A DNA stretch of 6,965 bases from an uncultured Peptococcaceae bacterium (GCA_902496505.1 CABVBB010000111.1:1-6965), one strand, 5' to 3'; counted from the first letter of the stretch, positions 1-6,194 are shown. Notes: a model not told the origin generated them from the sequence alone. Numbers and translations are program-made.

Positions 1-69
1 CAGCTCAGCGACGAACAGACAGAAGTATTTTCCTGGGTGACGAAATATAATCGCAAAGGGGACTTTTGA
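1..69 (+). CDS. 3' end of an upstream gene (possibly sepF)
   Basis: Frame 1 is open from the window edge to TGA at 67-69 and encodes 22 residues ending in SWVTKYNRKGDF. Its codons look like those of the neighbouring genes. The other two forward frames stop earlier, and the one ending at TAA 48-50 needs several AGA/CGA codons. The stop lies 2 nt before the proC ATG, so the gene is probably in the same operon. In Gram-positive ylm clusters the gene at this place is often sepF, the FtsZ-binding division protein. The visible tail carries no diagnostic motif, so that identity rests on position alone. Confidence 0.45.
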   Translation, partial: QLSDEQTEVFSWVTKYNRKGDF

Positions 70-71
70 GT

Positions 72-893
72 ATGACTAAGCCATATCGGGTAGGCTTTAT
101 CGGTGCCGGCAATATGGCAGCGGCTATTGCCGGAGGCATGGTGCGCAAGGGACTATATGCACCAAATGAGATCATTATGAGCAACCGCAGCCAGGAAAAA
201 TTGCAGTCGCTGCACAAGGGTTTGGGCGTAGAAGCGGCGAAAGATAATAAAGAGTTAGCAGCAAAAGCTGAGCTGATCATCTTAGCCGTCAAACCGCAAC
301 AGTTCCCAACCGTGGCCGCTGAGATCGCGCCTTTTTTGGCGAAAGGCCAAGTGGTCGTCTCGATCATGGCCGGGCTGACACTTGCAGGCGTCAAGGATGC
401 GTTAGGCGATGTAGCGGTGGTGCGGGTCATGCCCAATACACCGGCGCAGATCGGCTGCGGAATGACCGCCATCTGTGCGGAAGAACAAGTACCGCCAGAT
501 GTGCTGGAGACCGTCAAGCGTATTTTCGACAGCGTCGGGGAAACACTAGTGATAGATGAGCAGCTGATGGATGCTGTGAGCGCAGTCAGCGGCTGCGGGC
601 CAGCGTATTTCTATCAGATCATCGAAGCGGTGGCTGACGGCGGCGTCATGGTGGGTTTACCGAGAGCGATGGCCTATCAGCTGGCGGCGCAGACGATGCT
701 CGGCGCGGCCAAGATGGTGCTGGAAAGCGGCGCCCATCCTGGTGCGCTGAAGGATCAAGTCACGTCTCCCGGCGGAACGACGATCCGTGCGGTGCATGTC
801 ATGGAACAGCATGGTGTGCGCGGTGCTTTGATGGAAGCTGTAGAAGCTGCTTACTCTAAATCACAGCAGTTAGGAGAGAGCAAAAAACAGTGA
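72..893 (+). CDS. proC: Pyrroline-5-carboxylate reductase (proline biosynthesis)
   Basis: ProC reduces 1-pyrroline-5-carboxylate to L-proline with NAD(P)H in the cytoplasm, the last step of proline synthesis. The 273-residue product has the usual family length. An N-terminal Rossmann motif GFIGAGNMA lies at residues 8-16, and MPNTP is at 120-124. SGCGPAY begins at 173; the family usually has SGSGPAY. The C-terminal P5CR signature includes SPGGTT at 232-237 followed by IRAV, and the helical dimer domain is complete. I chose ATG 72 because AAAGGGG at 55-61 sits about 10 nt upstream. The in-frame TTG at 66 would be too close to that site. The TGA stop overlaps the yggT start by 4 nt (GTGA), so the two are co-transcribed and probably translationally coupled. 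proC is a metabolic gene inside a division cluster. Family assignment is firm. Confidence 0.96.
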   Translation: MTKPYRVGFIGAGNMAAAIAGGMVRKGLYAPNEIIMSNRSQEKLQSLHKGLGVEAAKDNKELAAKAELIILAVKPQQFPTVAAEIAPFLAKGQVVVSIMAGLTLAGVKDALGDVAVVRVMPNTPAQIGCGMTAICAEEQVPPDVLETVKRIFDSVGETLVIDEQLMDAVSAVSGCGPAYFYQIIEAVADGGVMVGLPRAMAYQLAAQTMLGAAKMVLESGAHPGALKDQVTSPGGTTIRAVHVMEQHGVRGALMEAVEAAYSKSQQLGESKKQ

Positions 894-1171
894 TATCCAC
901 TTTGTTGTACTATATTTGTTATTATGGGATAGAGGTCATGGTCTGGCTGATCATCATCAGGGTATTTTTGTCGTATCTTCCGCATGACCCTTATGCGCCC
1001 ATTTTTCGCTTTATTTACGAGATGACTGAGCCGATCATGCAGTTAGCGTCGCGGGTACTGCCTAATTCTTTAAAAGCGCCGCTGGATTTTTCGCCGCTTG
1101 TGGCGTTGTTGGTCTTGCAATTTTTGGTCTGGCCGGTGCTTAGATCGATCATCCGCGTCCTGCCGTTTTAG
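890..1171 (+). CDS. yggT: YggT/YlmG family membrane protein
   Basis: This is a 93-residue integral membrane protein of the YggT (YlmG in Bacillus) family. A hydrophobic segment spans about residues 5-30. It is followed by the conserved middle part with TEPIM at 46-50, R55 and P58. The DFSPLVALLVLQ stretch begins at 66 and starts the second membrane helix, about 67-85. The family is known from division clusters of Gram-positive bacteria and from chloroplasts, where YlmG homologues affect nucleoid or division-ring organisation. Its biochemical role is not settled. The start is GTG 890, overlapping the proC stop, with AGGAGAGAG at 872-880 as a slightly distant ribosome site. No alternative start fits that site better. 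The stop TAG lies inside the ribosome site of ylmH. Confidence 0.92.
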   Translation: MISTLLYYICYYGIEVMVWLIIIRVFLSYLPHDPYAPIFRFIYEMTEPIMQLASRVLPNSLKAPLDFSPLVALLVLQFLVWPVLRSIIRVLPF

Positions 1172-1180
1172 GTGATGCTG

Positions 1181-1945
1181 ATGGCCAAACAATTTACAGA
1201 TGATGAAAAGCAATTCCTCAAGCGATTGGAGGAATTGATGGAACGGGTGGATAAACGGTTCCAAGAGGAAGTGACCGATTTTTTGGAGCCGCATCTGCAG
1301 CTATTGGCTGAACCTCTGCTCAAGCGGCAGGGTCAGGCATATCTATACTGCGGCGGTCATGCAGAGGCTGAGCGCAAACGACTGGTCATTTTGCCGCCAT
1401 ACATAGAGCCGGATTGTGCTTTAGCGGGTATCGTGCTGGTGCGCCTCAAGGGCAATATGGCGTTCGTCAAGGCAGATCACCGCGATTTTCTGGGTGCTAT
1501 TTTGTCCTTGGGGATCAAAAGAGAAAAGTTCGGCGATCTTTATGTCGTGGAGGATGGCTGCTATGTGTATACGTCTGCTGAGATCGCAGATTATCTGATC
1601 CTCAATTGTCCTCGCGTGAAGGGCGTGCGTTTGGAGGCACAGTTGGTAGCGTTGACGGACTGGCTGCCGCCGGAACCAGCGGTCAAGCCGATCACGGCCT
1701 TGGTGGCGTCTATGCGCATCGATACTATTGCGGCCCATGGCTTTGGCTTGAGCCGAGCGAAGACGATCGAGCTGATCAAGCAGGGCAAGGTCAAACTCAA
1801 TCATCAAGAGGTAGCCGATGCCGACGAAATGTGTCAGGCTGGGGATGTGATCTCATTTCGCGGCAAGGGCAAACTCAAGATCGCTGAAGTGGCTGGTGAA
1901 ACAAAAAAAGGGAAACTGCGGGTAGAACTGCTCAAATATATTTAA
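1181..1945 (+). CDS. ylmH: S4-domain RNA-binding protein YlmH
   Basis: The 254-residue protein matches YlmH: an N-terminal region of about 170 residues with no catalytic motif I recognise, then an S4 RNA-binding domain from about 178 to 240. The S4 hallmarks are visible: MRID at 178-181, GLSRAKTIELIKQGKVKLN, and GDVISFRGKGK near the end. S4 domains bind structured RNA. Work in Bacillus subtilis links YlmH to ribosome-associated quality control, acting on peptidyl-tRNA-blocked 50S subunits; its older label is a division-cluster protein. I prefer ATG 1181. AGGTGAT at 1170-1176, part of the full anti-16S complement, overlaps the yggT stop and places its AGG core 8 nt before this codon. The in-frame GTG 1172 and ATG 1175 lie within that ribosome site. 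The 9-nt gap to yggT indicates one operon. Confidence 0.93.
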   Translation: MAKQFTDDEKQFLKRLEELMERVDKRFQEEVTDFLEPHLQLLAEPLLKRQGQAYLYCGGHAEAERKRLVILPPYIEPDCALAGIVLVRLKGNMAFVKADHRDFLGAILSLGIKREKFGDLYVVEDGCYVYTSAEIADYLILNCPRVKGVRLEAQLVALTDWLPPEPAVKPITALVASMRIDTIAAHGFGLSRAKTIELIKQGKVKLNHQEVADADEMCQAGDVISFRGKGKLKIAEVAGETKKGKLRVELLKYI

Positions 1946-1949
1946 TCGA

Positions 1950-1965
1950 CTGCTCATTGTAGCAG
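1950..1965 (+). other. Small hairpin between ylmH and divIVA
   Basis: CTGCT at 1950-1954 and AGCAG at 1961-1965 can form a 5-bp stem with a 6-nt loop in the 45-nt gap between ylmH and divIVA. No T-run follows, so it is not a terminator. It may mark an RNA processing or stability point, or be chance. Confidence 0.3.
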
Positions 1966-1990
1966 AGTCTGCAAAAAGGGGATATGGATG

Positions 1991-2608
1991 ATGCTGAAAC
2001 CGATGGATATTCACAACAAGGAATTTAAAAAGACTGTCAGAGGATATGATACAGAAGAAGTAGACGAGTTTTTGGACGAGATCATTGTCGATTTTGAGAA
2101 AATGCAGAGAGAACTGGATCTGCTCCGCAATCAGCTGAGTACCTACAGTGAGAATATGACCAGCTACAAAGAGCGGGAGAGCGCCTTGAACAATGCCCTG
2201 ATCACCGCCCAGCAGTTTGCCGACAATGTCAAGGCTGAGGCTGAATTGGCTGCGCAGAAGATCATCAGTGATGCCAAGGAACAAGCCAAAGCTATCGTTG
2301 GTTCTTCTGAGACCAAGCTGGATACCATGCAGAAGAGTTATGACCTGTTGACAGGAAAATTCCAGGAGATCAAAGACAATCTGCGCCATTATTTAGAGGG
2401 GCAGCTGGACATTTTGAGCCACGATGATTTTGTTTTTGAATCTTCCAGTGCGCTTTTGAGCAGCATTGCGATCCCTGAGATCAAGCTGGACAGCGATCTG
2501 GGAACAGAAGCAGACAATGAAGAGACCAAGATCAATATGAAATTGCAGGAGATCATGGACGCCAAGATCTACGACAAAAATGTCAAGGACACCGAATATC
2601 GTTATTAA
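1991..2608 (+). CDS. divIVA: DivIVA family cell-division/polarity protein
   Basis: DivIVA is a cytoplasmic coiled-coil scaffold that binds negatively curved membrane at septa and poles and recruits division or wall-growth partners. The 205-residue product opens with the family N-terminus: PMDIHNKEF at 4-12, then RGYDTEEVDEFLDEI from 17, the membrane-binding domain. A long charged coiled coil covers roughly residues 30-140. A second conserved block with EGQLDIL follows, then an acidic, poorly conserved tail to the C-terminus. The residue before RGYD is Val16, where Bacillus subtilis has the membrane-inserting Phe17. AAAAGGGG ending at 1981 serves as ribosome site. ATG 1991 gives the usual M-L-x-P start, while ATG 1988 would add one Met and is equally well spaced. 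It is the last gene of the operon, closed by two terminators. Confidence 0.94.
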   Translation: MLKPMDIHNKEFKKTVRGYDTEEVDEFLDEIIVDFEKMQRELDLLRNQLSTYSENMTSYKERESALNNALITAQQFADNVKAEAELAAQKIISDAKEQAKAIVGSSETKLDTMQKSYDLLTGKFQEIKDNLRHYLEGQLDILSHDDFVFESSSALLSSIAIPEIKLDSDLGTEADNEETKINMKLQEIMDAKIYDKNVKDTEYRY

Positions 2609-2619
2609 GCGCATCGAGG

Positions 2620-2652
2620 GCCGGTACCGCTGCAAAAGGTATCGGCTTTTTT
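2620..2652 (+). terminator. Intrinsic terminator 1 after divIVA
   Basis: GCCGGTACC at 2620-2628 pairs with GGTATCGGC at 2638-2646. This gives 9 bp with one G-U pair and a 9-nt loop, followed directly by six T residues at 2647-2652. It starts 11 nt after the divIVA stop and ends the proC-divIVA transcript. Confidence 0.9.
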
Positions 2653-2683
2653 GCTGTGCCCAGCGATATGGGGCAGCTTTTTT
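2653..2683 (+). terminator. Intrinsic terminator 2, back to back with the first
   Basis: GCTGTGCCC at 2653-2661 pairs with GGGGCAGC at 2670-2677. The stem has eight pairs with one bulged G and one G-U, and the loop is 8 nt. Six T residues follow at 2678-2683. It begins at the base after the T-run of the first terminator, so it is a fail-safe copy insulating the ileS control region from upstream transcription. Confidence 0.82.
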
Positions 2684-2714
2684 AGATATTGCGCACAAAA
2701 ATTGCGGAAAAAAG

Positions 2715-2743
2715 TTGACAACACTTGTTTTCTGCTTTATTAT
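2715..2743 (+). promoter_or_regulatory. Sigma-A promoter of the ileS T-box transcript
   Basis: A perfect -35 TTGACA at 2715-2720 is followed, after exactly 17 nt, by TATTAT at 2738-2743, which matches five of six -10 consensus bases. An A-rich stretch (GGAAAAAAG) precedes the -35. The predicted start of transcription is near 2750, which gives a leader of about 300 nt before ileS. The stretch 2609-3049 has no protein gene: it holds two terminators, this promoter and the T-box. Confidence 0.9.
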
Positions 2744-2749
2744 CAAATG

Positions 2750-2985
2750 GATAGACAAATACGATGAAAAACGCAGTAGCAGCAGGATAAGGTCAAAGCG
2801 ATTTTGGGAGGGTGGGAGCCAAAAACCGGAAATGTCTGTGAAGATCCGTTTGGAGTAGACAGGGTGAAACGAAGTAACTCTGTCCGTAGGCCTTCGTTAT
2901 GGGCATCGAGTGTCGGCGCAGTGCGTCGATATGAGGGTGGTACCGCGGGCTTAGCTCTCGTCCCTTGAGGGATGAGGGCTTTTTT
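2750..2985 (+). promoter_or_regulatory. T-box riboswitch, isoleucine (AUC) specifier
   Basis: This leader RNA senses uncharged tRNA-Ile and lets transcription into ileS proceed when charging is low. Stem I runs from about 2763 to 2855. GATGA (2763-2767) opposite GGAG (2852-2855) forms the kink-turn. A short helix of AAAC(G) with (C)GTTT follows. The AGTA loop motif is at 2775-2778, and the specifier strand GAAG then ATC has its codon at 2844-2846. The apex resembles Bacillus glyQS: AAAGCGA at 2795-2801 and GAGGGTGGGAG at 2808-2818 flank a TTTTGG/CCAAAA helix. These would be the paired T-loops that dock on the tRNA elbow. A second stem pairs 2858-2865 with 2877-2884. A Stem III-like hairpin lies at 2905-2930. 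The T-box AGGGTGGTACCGCG is at 2934-2947; its TGGT complements tRNA ending in ACCA, as tRNA-Ile does. Confidence 0.95.
2954..2985 (+). terminator. T-box-controlled terminator before ileS
   Basis: GCTCTCGTCCC at 2954-2964 pairs with GGGATGAGGGC at 2969-2979. This is an 11-bp stem with a TTGA tetraloop, followed by six T residues at 2980-2985. The 5' arm, including TCCC, also belongs to the antiterminator formed with the AGGGTGGTACC segment. Uncharged tRNA-Ile therefore favours read-through and charged tRNA favours termination. Confidence 0.93.
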
Positions 2986-3037
2986 GTATGTCTGTCAGCC
3001 AATGTCAAAAGCACCGTCAGGTGTCAGAATATGTAAT

Positions 3038-3049
3038 GAGGTGAAAGAA
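3038..3049 (+). promoter_or_regulatory. Ribosome binding site that sets the ileS start
   Basis: GAGGTGA at 3038-3044 matches the 16S 3' end over seven bases and lies 5 nt before ATG 3050. The frame is also open upstream of 3050 to an ATG at 2972, but that codon lies inside the terminator hairpin. Those extra residues resemble no IleRS. Confidence 0.85.
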
Positions 3050-5851
3050 ATGGAACAAGAAAAAAAAGACTATGGCAAAACTTTGAATCTGCCCCAGACA
3101 GAGTTTGCCATGCGCGGCAATTTGCCCAAAAAAGAGCCGCAGATTTTGAAATACTGGGAGGATCTCGATATCTATGAAATGGTGGCCAAAGCCAATGAAG
3201 GCAAGCCCAAATTCATATTGCATGACGGCCCTCCTTATGCGAACGGCGACATCCACTTAGGTCATGCGCTGAATAAGGTCTTGAAAGATATCATCGTTAA
3301 GCAGAAAAGCCAGATCGGTTATGATGCGCCCTATGTTCCCGGCTGGGATACGCACGGGCTGCCGATCGAGCTCAAAGCGATCAAAAAGCTGGGCTTGGAT
3401 CACCACAATGTGGATAAGGTCGAATTCCGCAAGCATTGCGCAGAGTACGCCCGTTCCTTTGTCAAGATCCAAATGGAAGAATTCAAACGTTTAGGCGTAC
3501 GCGGCGACTGGGAGCATCCTTATCTGACGCTCATGCCGGAATTTGAAGCTGAGGAGATCGGCGTATTCGGCGAGATGGCCAAGAAAGGCTACATCTACAA
3601 GGGCGTTAAGCCCGTGCATTGGTGCAGTGACTGTGAGACAGCGCTGGCAGAAGCAGAGATCGAATATGCTGAGAAACGCTCACCGTCTATTTATGTCAAA
3701 TTCCCGGTGACAGACAGCAAGGGCTTGTTCGACGTGGATGACAAAACTTTTGTCGTTATCTGGACGACTACCCCTTGGACCTTGCCAGCCAACATGGCCA
3801 TCTCCGTCCATCCCGAATTTGAATACCAGCTGCTGCAATTTGGCGATGAAAAATATGTCATGGCCAAAGAAATGGTGGAAAAAGTGATCGCAGACGCTGA
3901 TCTGTCCGCGGATTATCAAGTGCTGGCGACTTTTGCCGGCAAAGATATGGAATACATGGTCTGCCGTCATCCCTTCATGGAACGGGATTCTATCGTGATC
4001 TTGGGCGAACACGTTACATTGGAGCAAGGCAGCGGCTGTGTCCACACGGCGCCTGGTCATGGTAATGATGACTTTATCGTCGGCAAAAAATATGGCCTGG
4101 AGATCCTCTCTCCCGTCAACGATCAGGGTGTCCTGACAGAAGAAGCTGGAATGTTTGCCGGCATGAAGATCGATGATGCCAATAAACCTATCGTGCAGTG
4201 GCTGGATGAGCACGGCTATCTGCTCAAATTGAAATTCATCAAGCATCAGTATCCCCATTGCTGGCGCTGCAAACAGCCGACCATGTTCCGGGCTACTGAG
4301 CAATGGTTCGCATCCATCGATGGCTTCCGTCAAGAAGCGCTGGATGCTATCGATAAAGTACAGTTCATTCCGTCCTGGGGTCATGACCGTATTTATGGCA
4401 TGATCGCCGAGCGCGGCGACTGGTGTATCTCCAGACAGCGGACTTGGGGCGTGCCGATTCCTATTTTCTACTGTCAGGAATGCGGCCAGGAGATCGTCAA
4501 TGACGAGACCATCCACAAGATCCAGGAACTGGTCAGACAATACGGCACAGATGTCTGGTTTGCTAAGGACGTCGAAGAATTGATCCCTGAGGGACTCACT
4601 TGCCCCAAATGCGGCGGCACCCATTTCCGCAAAGAGACCGACATCATGGACGTCTGGTTCGATTCTGGTTCCAGCCATCGCGGCGTGCTCTCCATCCGTC
4701 CCAATCTGCAATATCCAGCCGATCTGTATTTAGAAGGCAGCGACCAGCATCGCGGCTGGTTCAATTCCTCTTTGTGCACCGCTATTGCGACCAATGGCAC
4801 GGCACCATATAAGGCAGTCCTGACTCACGGCTTCTTTGTCGATGAACAGGGCCGCAAGATGAGCAAATCTCTAGGTAACGGCATCGAGCCGCAGGAGATC
4901 ATCGATGATATGGGCGCAGACATTCTGCGTCTGTGGGTAGCTTCTGCCGATTACCGCAACGATGTCACCGTTTCCAAAGGTATTTTGAAGCAAGTCAGCG
5001 AAGCTTACCGCAAGATCCGCAATACCTTCCGCTATATGTTAGGCAGCTTGTATGATTTCAATAACGAGACCGATCGCGTGCCGCTGGCTGACATGCAGGA
5101 ATTGGATCGCTGGGCTATGCTCAAATTAGGCCAGCTGGTCAATAAAGTCACCAAAGCTTACGCAGACTATGAATTCCACGTCGTCTATCATGCTGTGCAC
5201 AACTTCTGCACAGTCGATATGAGCGCTTTCTATTTGGATATCGTCAAAGATCGTCTGTACTCCACTGCGCCCGATTCGCAATCTAGACGTTCCGCTCAAA
5301 GCGCGATCTATGAGATCTGCACCGCTTTGGTCAAAATGCTCAGCCCCATCTTATCCTTCACCGCAGAAGAAGTATGGCACTATCTGCCAGTGGCTGACAA
5401 AGCGGTCAGCGTCCAGCTGGCGGGCTGGCCAGAAGTTGATCCGCAGGTATTTGACGAAGCGCTGGAAGCCAAATGGGATAAGCTCATCGCTATCCGCAAT
5501 GAAGTTGCCAAACCATTAGAAGAAGCCAGACGCAGCAAAGCTATCGGCCATTCCTTAGATGCCTGGGTCAAACTCTATGCGCAAGGCGAAACCTTGGCCT
5601 TCTTACAGCAGAACCAAGATCTGCTGCCCAATATCTTTATCGTATCCAAAGTGACCTTAGAAGATGCTCAGAGTGCGCCTCAAACAGCTTTTGCCAGTGA
5701 GGCAGTAGAAGATCTCAAAGTTCAAGTTGCTGCTGCACCTGGTCAAAAATGTGAGCGCTGCTGGATCTACAGCGAAGAGATCGGTGCAGATTCCGATCAT
5801 CCCACCTTGTGCCCGCGCTGCGCCGCAGTCATGAACGAGATCGAAAAATAA
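3050..5851 (+). CDS. ileS: Isoleucyl-tRNA synthetase
   Basis: IleRS charges tRNA-Ile with isoleucine using ATP and hydrolyses mischarged valine. The 933-residue class Ia enzyme has the normal bacterial length. PPYANG at 61-66 and HLGH at 69-72 form the HIGH motif. The CP1 editing domain carries TTTPWT at 239-244 and GHGNDD at 336-341, whose last Asp corresponds to the editing aspartate. DWCISRQRTWGVP, DVWFDSGSS and EGSDQHRGWF follow, then KMSKS at 603-607. The helical anticodon-binding domain comes next, and a C-terminal zinc ribbon with C901, C904, C921 and C924 completes the protein. CP1/CP-core cysteine pairs (WCSDC, CWRC, CQEC, CPKC) are also present. KMSKS and the zinc tail fit the common bacterial IleRS rather than the mupirocin-resistant eukaryote-like type; that distinction is inference. 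The T-box leader controls expression. No motif is missing. Confidence 0.98.
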   Translation: MEQEKKDYGKTLNLPQTEFAMRGNLPKKEPQILKYWEDLDIYEMVAKANEGKPKFILHDGPPYANGDIHLGHALNKVLKDIIVKQKSQIGYDAPYVPGWDTHGLPIELKAIKKLGLDHHNVDKVEFRKHCAEYARSFVKIQMEEFKRLGVRGDWEHPYLTLMPEFEAEEIGVFGEMAKKGYIYKGVKPVHWCSDCETALAEAEIEYAEKRSPSIYVKFPVTDSKGLFDVDDKTFVVIWTTTPWTLPANMAISVHPEFEYQLLQFGDEKYVMAKEMVEKVIADADLSADYQVLATFAGKDMEYMVCRHPFMERDSIVILGEHVTLEQGSGCVHTAPGHGNDDFIVGKKYGLEILSPVNDQGVLTEEAGMFAGMKIDDANKPIVQWLDEHGYLLKLKFIKHQYPHCWRCKQPTMFRATEQWFASIDGFRQEALDAIDKVQFIPSWGHDRIYGMIAERGDWCISRQRTWGVPIPIFYCQECGQEIVNDETIHKIQELVRQYGTDVWFAKDVEELIPEGLTCPKCGGTHFRKETDIMDVWFDSGSSHRGVLSIRPNLQYPADLYLEGSDQHRGWFNSSLCTAIATNGTAPYKAVLTHGFFVDEQGRKMSKSLGNGIEPQEIIDDMGADILRLWVASADYRNDVTVSKGILKQVSEAYRKIRNTFRYMLGSLYDFNNETDRVPLADMQELDRWAMLKLGQLVNKVTKAYADYEFHVVYHAVHNFCTVDMSAFYLDIVKDRLYSTAPDSQSRRSAQSAIYEICTALVKMLSPILSFTAEEVWHYLPVADKAVSVQLAGWPEVDPQVFDEALEAKWDKLIAIRNEVAKPLEEARRSKAIGHSLDAWVKLYAQGETLAFLQQNQDLLPNIFIVSKVTLEDAQSAPQTAFASEAVEDLKVQVAAAPGQKCERCWIYSEEIGADSDHPTLCPRCAAVMNEIEK

Positions 5852-5853
5852 TT

Positions 5854-5882
5854 GTATAAAGCAAGCCCTGTCCTGCCATACT
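5854..5882 (+). promoter_or_regulatory. Weak candidate promoter before the DUF1540 gene
   Basis: TGC followed by CATACT at 5874-5882 has the form of an extended -10 box, but the region 17-19 nt upstream (GTATAA or TTGTAT) is a poor -35. The 65-nt gap after ileS has no terminator. Read-through from ileS is therefore at least as likely a source of this transcript. Confidence 0.25.
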
Positions 5883-5916
5883 AGACTTGTACTTCAAAAA
5901 CAGGAGGTAGATAAAC

Positions 5917-6081
5917 ATGGCTTGTCAAGCAAACCGCAGCATCAAATGCACCGTTCAGCAGTGCAAACATCATTGCACTGGTGAGAACTACTGCTCTTTA
6001 AACGAGATCTTAGTAGGTACTCATGAGCACAATCCTAGCATGGATCAGTGCACTGACTGCAAATCTTTTGCCTTAAAGTAA
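5917..6081 (+). CDS. DUF1540 small cysteine-rich protein
   Basis: ATG 5917 has a near-perfect ribosome site AGGAGGT at 5902-5908, 8 nt upstream, and the frame runs 54 codons to TAA 6079-6081. Seven cysteines lie at residues 3, 11, 16, 20, 26, 45 and 48, with His18, His19, His36 and His38. The spacing I-K-C-x4-C-x3-C-x5-C and the closing C-x2-C-K-S-F match the DUF1540 family, common in Bacillota and of unknown function. The Cys/His pattern suggests metal binding, probably zinc or Fe-S, but this is inference. There is no signal peptide or membrane segment, so it should be cytoplasmic. It sits 65 nt after ileS with no terminator between and ends at a strong terminator, so it probably rides on the T-box-controlled ileS transcript. 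The strong ribosome site suggests high translation. Confidence 0.88.
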   Translation: MACQANRSIKCTVQQCKHHCTGENYCSLNEILVGTHEHNPSMDQCTDCKSFALK

Positions 6082-6094
6082 GCAGCTGTTCAAG

Positions 6095-6131
6095 AGAGTC
6101 CTGGCTTATCACGAGCCAGGGCTCTTTTTTT
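6095..6131 (+). terminator. Strong intrinsic terminator after the DUF1540 gene
   Basis: AGAGTCCTGGCT at 6095-6106 pairs with AGCCAGGGCTCT at 6114-6125. The stem is 12 bp with one G-U pair and a 7-nt loop, and runs straight into seven T residues at 6125-6131. It ends the ileS-DUF1540 transcript. Confidence 0.94.
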
Positions 6132-6133
6132 AT

Positions 6134-6162
6134 TTGACGGCAAAATATTTTTGCCGTACACT
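6134..6162 (+). promoter_or_regulatory. Candidate promoter of the acetyltransferase gene
   Basis: TTGACG at 6134-6139 and TACACT at 6157-6162 are separated by 17 nt and match five and four of six consensus bases. Transcription would start near 6169, leaving a short leader with AGGTGA at 6185-6190. TATTAT at 6168-6173 is a better -10 alone but has no good -35 at the right distance. The terminator just upstream makes a separate promoter necessary. Confidence 0.55.
6137..6157. repeat. 21-bp palindrome within the promoter (possible operator)
   Basis: ACGGCAAAA at 6137-6145 is repeated as its exact inverse TTTTGCCGT at 6149-6157 around a 3-nt centre. The palindrome fills the spacer between the proposed -35 and -10 boxes and touches both. 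No T-run follows the right arm, so it is a poor terminator. A dimeric repressor or activator site is a reasonable reading but unproven. Confidence 0.55.
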
Positions 6163-6194
6163 TAGACTATTATCGATCTAAAGCAGGTGAATAT

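Noticed and set aside
5..517. Minus-strand open frame opposite proC
   Set aside because: It overlaps conserved ProC motifs on the other strand, and its Ser/Ala/Ile-rich composition looks like an antisense shadow.
2580..2858. Forward open frame across the divIVA-ileS gap
   Set aside because: It spans two terminators, the sigma-A promoter and T-box Stem I. The conserved RNA structure explains this stretch.
3011..3024. Small hairpin GCACC/GGTGT between the T-box terminator and the ileS ribosome site
   Set aside because: A 5-bp stem with a G-U pair is expected by chance. It leaves the ribosome site exposed and has no T-run.
2972..3049. 26-residue N-terminal extension of IleRS from ATG 2972
   Set aside because: The codon is inside the T-box terminator stem, the extension matches no IleRS N-terminus, and ATG 3050 has an excellent ribosome site.
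3680..4711. Long open frame of 343 codons on the minus strand inside ileS, and shorter antisense frames elsewhere
   Set aside because: It lies wholly opposite conserved ileS codons, has no recognisable domain, and its low-complexity composition is the usual shadow of a GC-biased coding frame.
5871..5905. Possible hairpin hiding the DUF1540 ribosome site (TCCTG with CAGGA)
   Set aside because: Only 5 bp with a 25-nt loop, so too weak to claim regulation.
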